This document shows positions 5,716 to 7,522 of a DNA stretch of 7,522 bases, one piece after another. Numbering within the stretch: the first letter of the stretch is position 1; each line of letters starts with the position of its first letter. Source of the stretch: an uncultured Spirochaetaceae bacterium (GTDB lineage Bacteria > Spirochaetota > Spirochaetia > Treponematales > Treponemataceae); the NCBI GenBank assembly GCA_902797925.1, contig CADBUT010000265.1, positions 1 through 7,522 on the forward strand. The letters are read 5' to 3'. A program made the position numbers and the translations under genes. Under the pieces are notes generated by a model. That model saw only the letters and a list, made by a program, of their open reading frames with translations. It was not told the DNA's origin and made no database searches.

Positions 5716-5744
5716 ATATTAGCGGAAAACATCTTTGAACACAA
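5716..5744 (-). promoter_or_regulatory. Probable promoter of the thiamine salvage operon
   Basis: On the minus strand TTGTGT (5739-5744) and TAATAT (5716-5721) lie 17 bases apart. Transcription would begin close to 5709, right at the 5' edge of the aptamer, which fits a compact riboswitch leader. Both boxes deviate from consensus, so the call rests largely on spacing and position. Confidence 0.45.
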
Positions 5745-5798
5745 GCCTGCTTTTCTCGTTTTTGTTCACGATTACGGTGCTGCTCAATATTCAGTATA

Positions 5799-5828
5799 TT
5801 GAAGTTTTCATTCATTTCATGTTACAAT
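5799..5828 (+). promoter_or_regulatory. Probable promoter of the ACP / aryl polyene-like operon
   Basis: TTGAAG (5799-5804) and TACAAT (5823-5828) are 18 bases apart, with TG at 5820-5821 forming an extended -10. The ten bases ATGTTACAAT are the same as at the promoter of the solute-binding protein gene. Transcription would start near 5835, giving a leader of about 23 bases that contains the ribosome site GAGGA at 5847-5851. This promoter diverges from that of the thi operon. Confidence 0.5.
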
Positions 5829-5857
5829 CTTTCAGTTTATTCTGTTGAGGATTATTT

Positions 5858-6121
5858 ATGGACGACTTAAAAAAGAAGATAAAAGAAGTTATTATTTCTT
5901 CTCTTGAATTGGAAGATATTACCCCGGAAAACATTGTTGATTCTGAACCACTTTTTGGTGCAGGGCTTGGGCTTGATTCAATTGATGCGCTTGAGCTTGG
6001 CGTTGCATTAAAGAAGAAATTCGGTGTAAAATTTTCTTCTGAAAGTGCAGACAATAAAAAGTATTTTTCATCTGTCAATGCACTTGCCGATTATATTTCC
6101 TCACAGCAGAGCAATAACTAA
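5858..6121 (+). CDS. Acyl carrier protein (ApeE-like, first ACP of the cluster)
   Basis: This 87-residue acyl carrier protein would carry the growing acyl chain on a phosphopantetheine arm. The attachment site is clear: LGLDSIDALEL with Ser41. The run LFGAGLGLDSIDALELGVALKKKFGVKF and the later FSSVNALADYI are typical of the first of the two ACPs in aryl polyene and related clusters, not of the housekeeping AcpP. It starts with ATG after GAGGA six bases upstream, heads the operon, and is followed after 11 bases by a second, different ACP. As an apo-protein it would need a phosphopantetheinyl transferase, which may be encoded downstream. Family certain; subfamily assignment from memory of the pattern. 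Confidence 0.93.
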   Translation: MDDLKKKIKEVIISSLELEDITPENIVDSEPLFGAGLGLDSIDALELGVALKKKFGVKFSSESADNKKYFSSVNALADYISSQQSNN

Positions 6122-6132
6122 GGATTTGTGTT

Positions 6133-6384
6133 ATGACAGAAAATGATGTTTTTGAAAAACTGAAAAGTGTTATGGTTTCGGAATTTGAAGTAGATGAATC
6201 AAAAATAACACTGGAAGCAACGCTTTTTGAAGATTTGAATTTTGATTCTATTGATGCTGTAGATCTCATTGTAAAAATGAAGGATTATATTCCTGAAGGC
6301 AAAGGTCCTATCGATCCGTCTGTATTTCAGTCTGTACGGACAATACAAGATGTTATAACGGTTCTTATGCCGTATTTGTCTTGA
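6133..6384 (+). CDS. Second acyl carrier protein (ApeF-like)
   Basis: This 83-residue ACP has its phosphopantetheine serine at residue 39 in LNFDSIDAVDLIVKM; the DSIDAVDL form and the later FQSVRTIQDVI are typical of the second ACP of aryl polyene-type clusters. It is clearly different from the first ACP, so the pair is not a recent duplication. TAAGGA at 6119-6124, which includes the stop codon of the first ACP, serves as ribosome site. Its own stop TGA overlaps the ATG of the next gene (TGATG), so the three genes are probably co-transcribed and translationally coupled. Confidence 0.93.
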   Translation: MTENDVFEKLKSVMVSEFEVDESKITLEATLFEDLNFDSIDAVDLIVKMKDYIPEGKGPIDPSVFQSVRTIQDVITVLMPYLS

Positions 6385-7522
6385 TGAAACGGTACCTGAA
6401 AGTATTTCTGTATATTGGTGCAGCTGTTTATCCGCTGTTTGTTTTTCTCGGGCTGGTTGTGCTTAAACTGCCTGTCCGGGTTTTTTCGCTGTGCATTGTT
6501 TCAGTTGCGGCAGTCTATTTTTTGTATGCAACCGGTTCGCGCAGCTCTGAAAAAAAACGTAGTATACTAGATTACCGGCCGGTTGCAGCGTCTTTCCTGC
6601 TTATTTCGGCAGGGCTTGTCTGCTTTTTTACGCAGCAGACTGTTTTTCTAAAGCTGTATTCTGTGATTATAAACGGAATGCTGCTGCTTTTTTTTGGAAG
6701 TACGCTTTTTTTTGAGCCGACTGTTATTTTCAGGTTTGCAACACTTGCTGACAAGTCTATAAAGGGCTCTTCCTTTGAGCCGCAGGTCCGCGCGTACTGC
6801 CGGAAAGTTACTGTTGTCTGGTGCTGCTTTTTTATTGCAAATGGTTCCGTTGCAGCATGGACTGCATTCTGTGCTTCTGACGCTGTTTGGTCGCTGTATA
6901 ACGGCGGCATTTCATATTTGCTCATGGGCCTGTTGTTCAGCATTGAGTTTATAATCAGAAAAAGTGTGGATAAAAAAATGATTAAAGCATTTCCTATATC
7001 ACAGTTTAAGCATGATTCACGAAAAGATTCATATATTGTCTGCTATGAAGACACCTGGAACAAAAAATCATATAAAACCTGGAAAGATTTCTTAACCGGT
7101 ACTGCAAAAATGCGCCGTTTTATTGAATCGCATAATGCCGACGAATGGATTCTGCACTGCGAAGACTACTGGTTCTTTCTGATTACGTTCATTGCGCTGC
7201 TTCAGTGCAAAAAAGCAGTTTATCTTACGCAGAATATTTCTGAATCTTTTATGCATGAAATTCTTACGGAAGGCAGACGCTTTCTTACAGATCAAAAAGA
7301 TGTTTCTGCTGCATCAGATTTTATTCCGGATATAATCGAATCTGACAGCCAGTCTGCCGAAGATGAAATTCGAAGTGCGCCGGTTTTTTCTGGTGAAGAA
7401 ACTCGCATTTTTCTTTTTACTTCTGGCAGTACAGGAAAACCAAAAGCTGTTCCGCAGCGCATGAAAGAATTTGAAGAAGACAATGCATTTATCATTTCAA
7501 AGTGGGGCAAAGAATTTACCTC
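6384..7522 (+). CDS. Fused COG4648-type membrane protein and AMP-dependent ligase (ApeG-ApeH-like), right end cut by window
   Basis: An uninterrupted frame runs from the ATG at 6384 through the window edge, 379 complete codons with no stop. Residues 1-195 form a six-helix membrane domain (about 5-27, 31-49, 66-83, 92-110, 145-164, 172-191) with the COG4648 hallmarks RKVTVVWCCFFIANGSVAAW (140-159) and LYNGGISYLLMG (171-182). After a short basic linker, residues from about 205 on look like the N-terminal part of an adenylate-forming ligase, with the ATP-binding loop TSGSTGKPKAV at 346-356. Family knowledge suggests the ligase activates an aromatic or acyl starter and loads it on an ACP at the membrane; the role of COG4648 proteins is unknown. 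The start overlaps the stop of the second ACP (TGATG) and lacks its own ribosome site. In known clusters these are usually two genes; here I checked the frame codon by codon and found no stop or shift. The ligase C-terminus lies beyond the window. Confidence 0.85.
   Translation, partial: MKRYLKVFLYIGAAVYPLFVFLGLVVLKLPVRVFSLCIVSVAAVYFLYATGSRSSEKKRSILDYRPVAASFLLISAGLVCFFTQQTVFLKLYSVIINGMLLLFFGSTLFFEPTVIFRFATLADKSIKGSSFEPQVRAYCRKVTVVWCCFFIANGSVAAWTAFCASDAVWSLYNGGISYLLMGLLFSIEFIIRKSVDKKMIKAFPISQFKHDSRKDSYIVCYEDTWNKKSYKTWKDFLTGTAKMRRFIESHNADEWILHCEDYWFFLITFIALLQCKKAVYLTQNISESFMHEILTEGRRFLTDQKDVSAASDFIPDIIESDSQSAEDEIRSAPVFSGEETRIFLFTSGSTGKPKAVPQRMKEFEEDNAFIISKWGKEFT

Noticed and set aside
5812..6269. 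Minus-strand frames opposite the two ACP genes
   Set aside because: Ser/Phe-rich mirror translations of the ACP genes; the plus-strand DSID motifs decide the strand.
6572..7510. Three minus-strand open frames opposite the membrane protein-ligase gene
   Set aside because: They lie antisense to a frame with clear COG4648 and adenylation motifs and have no recognisable features of their own.

Overview
The window looks like a chromosomal stretch of a Gram-negative, moderately AT-rich host-associated bacterium, most likely a treponeme-like spirochaete. I infer this from the gene styles (an LplA-type solute-binding protein without transporter partners, a TPP-switched thiM/thiE salvage operon), AAGGAG-type ribosome sites and repeat-rich intergenic DNA. 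The taxon is not proven by the sequence.

Layout: positions 1-340 hold no convincing gene but are packed with short palindromic and modular repeats. A DMT/EamA-family permease gene (341-1267, +) follows, with a promoter so close that its mRNA may be leaderless. The convergent gap (1268-1545) carries a second copy of a 47-bp repeat and a degenerate 22-bp tandem array of about eight units. Four annotated genes and one small ORF then run on the minus strand: an orphan extracellular solute-binding protein (1546-3231) with its own promoter, a PAT-type GNAT acetyltransferase (3332-3901), thiE (3946-4599), a 45-codon cysteine-rich ORF (4613-4750) and thiM (4762-5616). A TPP riboswitch (about 5623-5712) and a promoter lie upstream of thiM, so thiM, the small ORF, thiE and probably the acetyltransferase form one thiamine-responsive operon that salvages hydroxyethylthiazole and joins it to the pyrimidine moiety.

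From the same divergent intergenic region a plus-strand operon leaves towards the right edge: two different acyl carrier proteins (5858-6121, 6133-6384) and then, overlapping the second stop codon, a long ORF (6384 to beyond 7522). That ORF starts as a six-helix COG4648-type membrane protein (ApeG-like) and continues without a stop into an AMP-dependent ligase (ApeH-like). The ACP-ACP-COG4648-ligase order is the signature of aryl polyene-type polyketide/fatty-acid clusters, so the window probably ends inside the front part of such a cluster. The fusion of the membrane protein and ligase, and the likely spirochaetal host, are the most interesting points. The ketosynthase, dehydratase, ketoreductase and exporter genes that would confirm the pathway would lie beyond position 7522.
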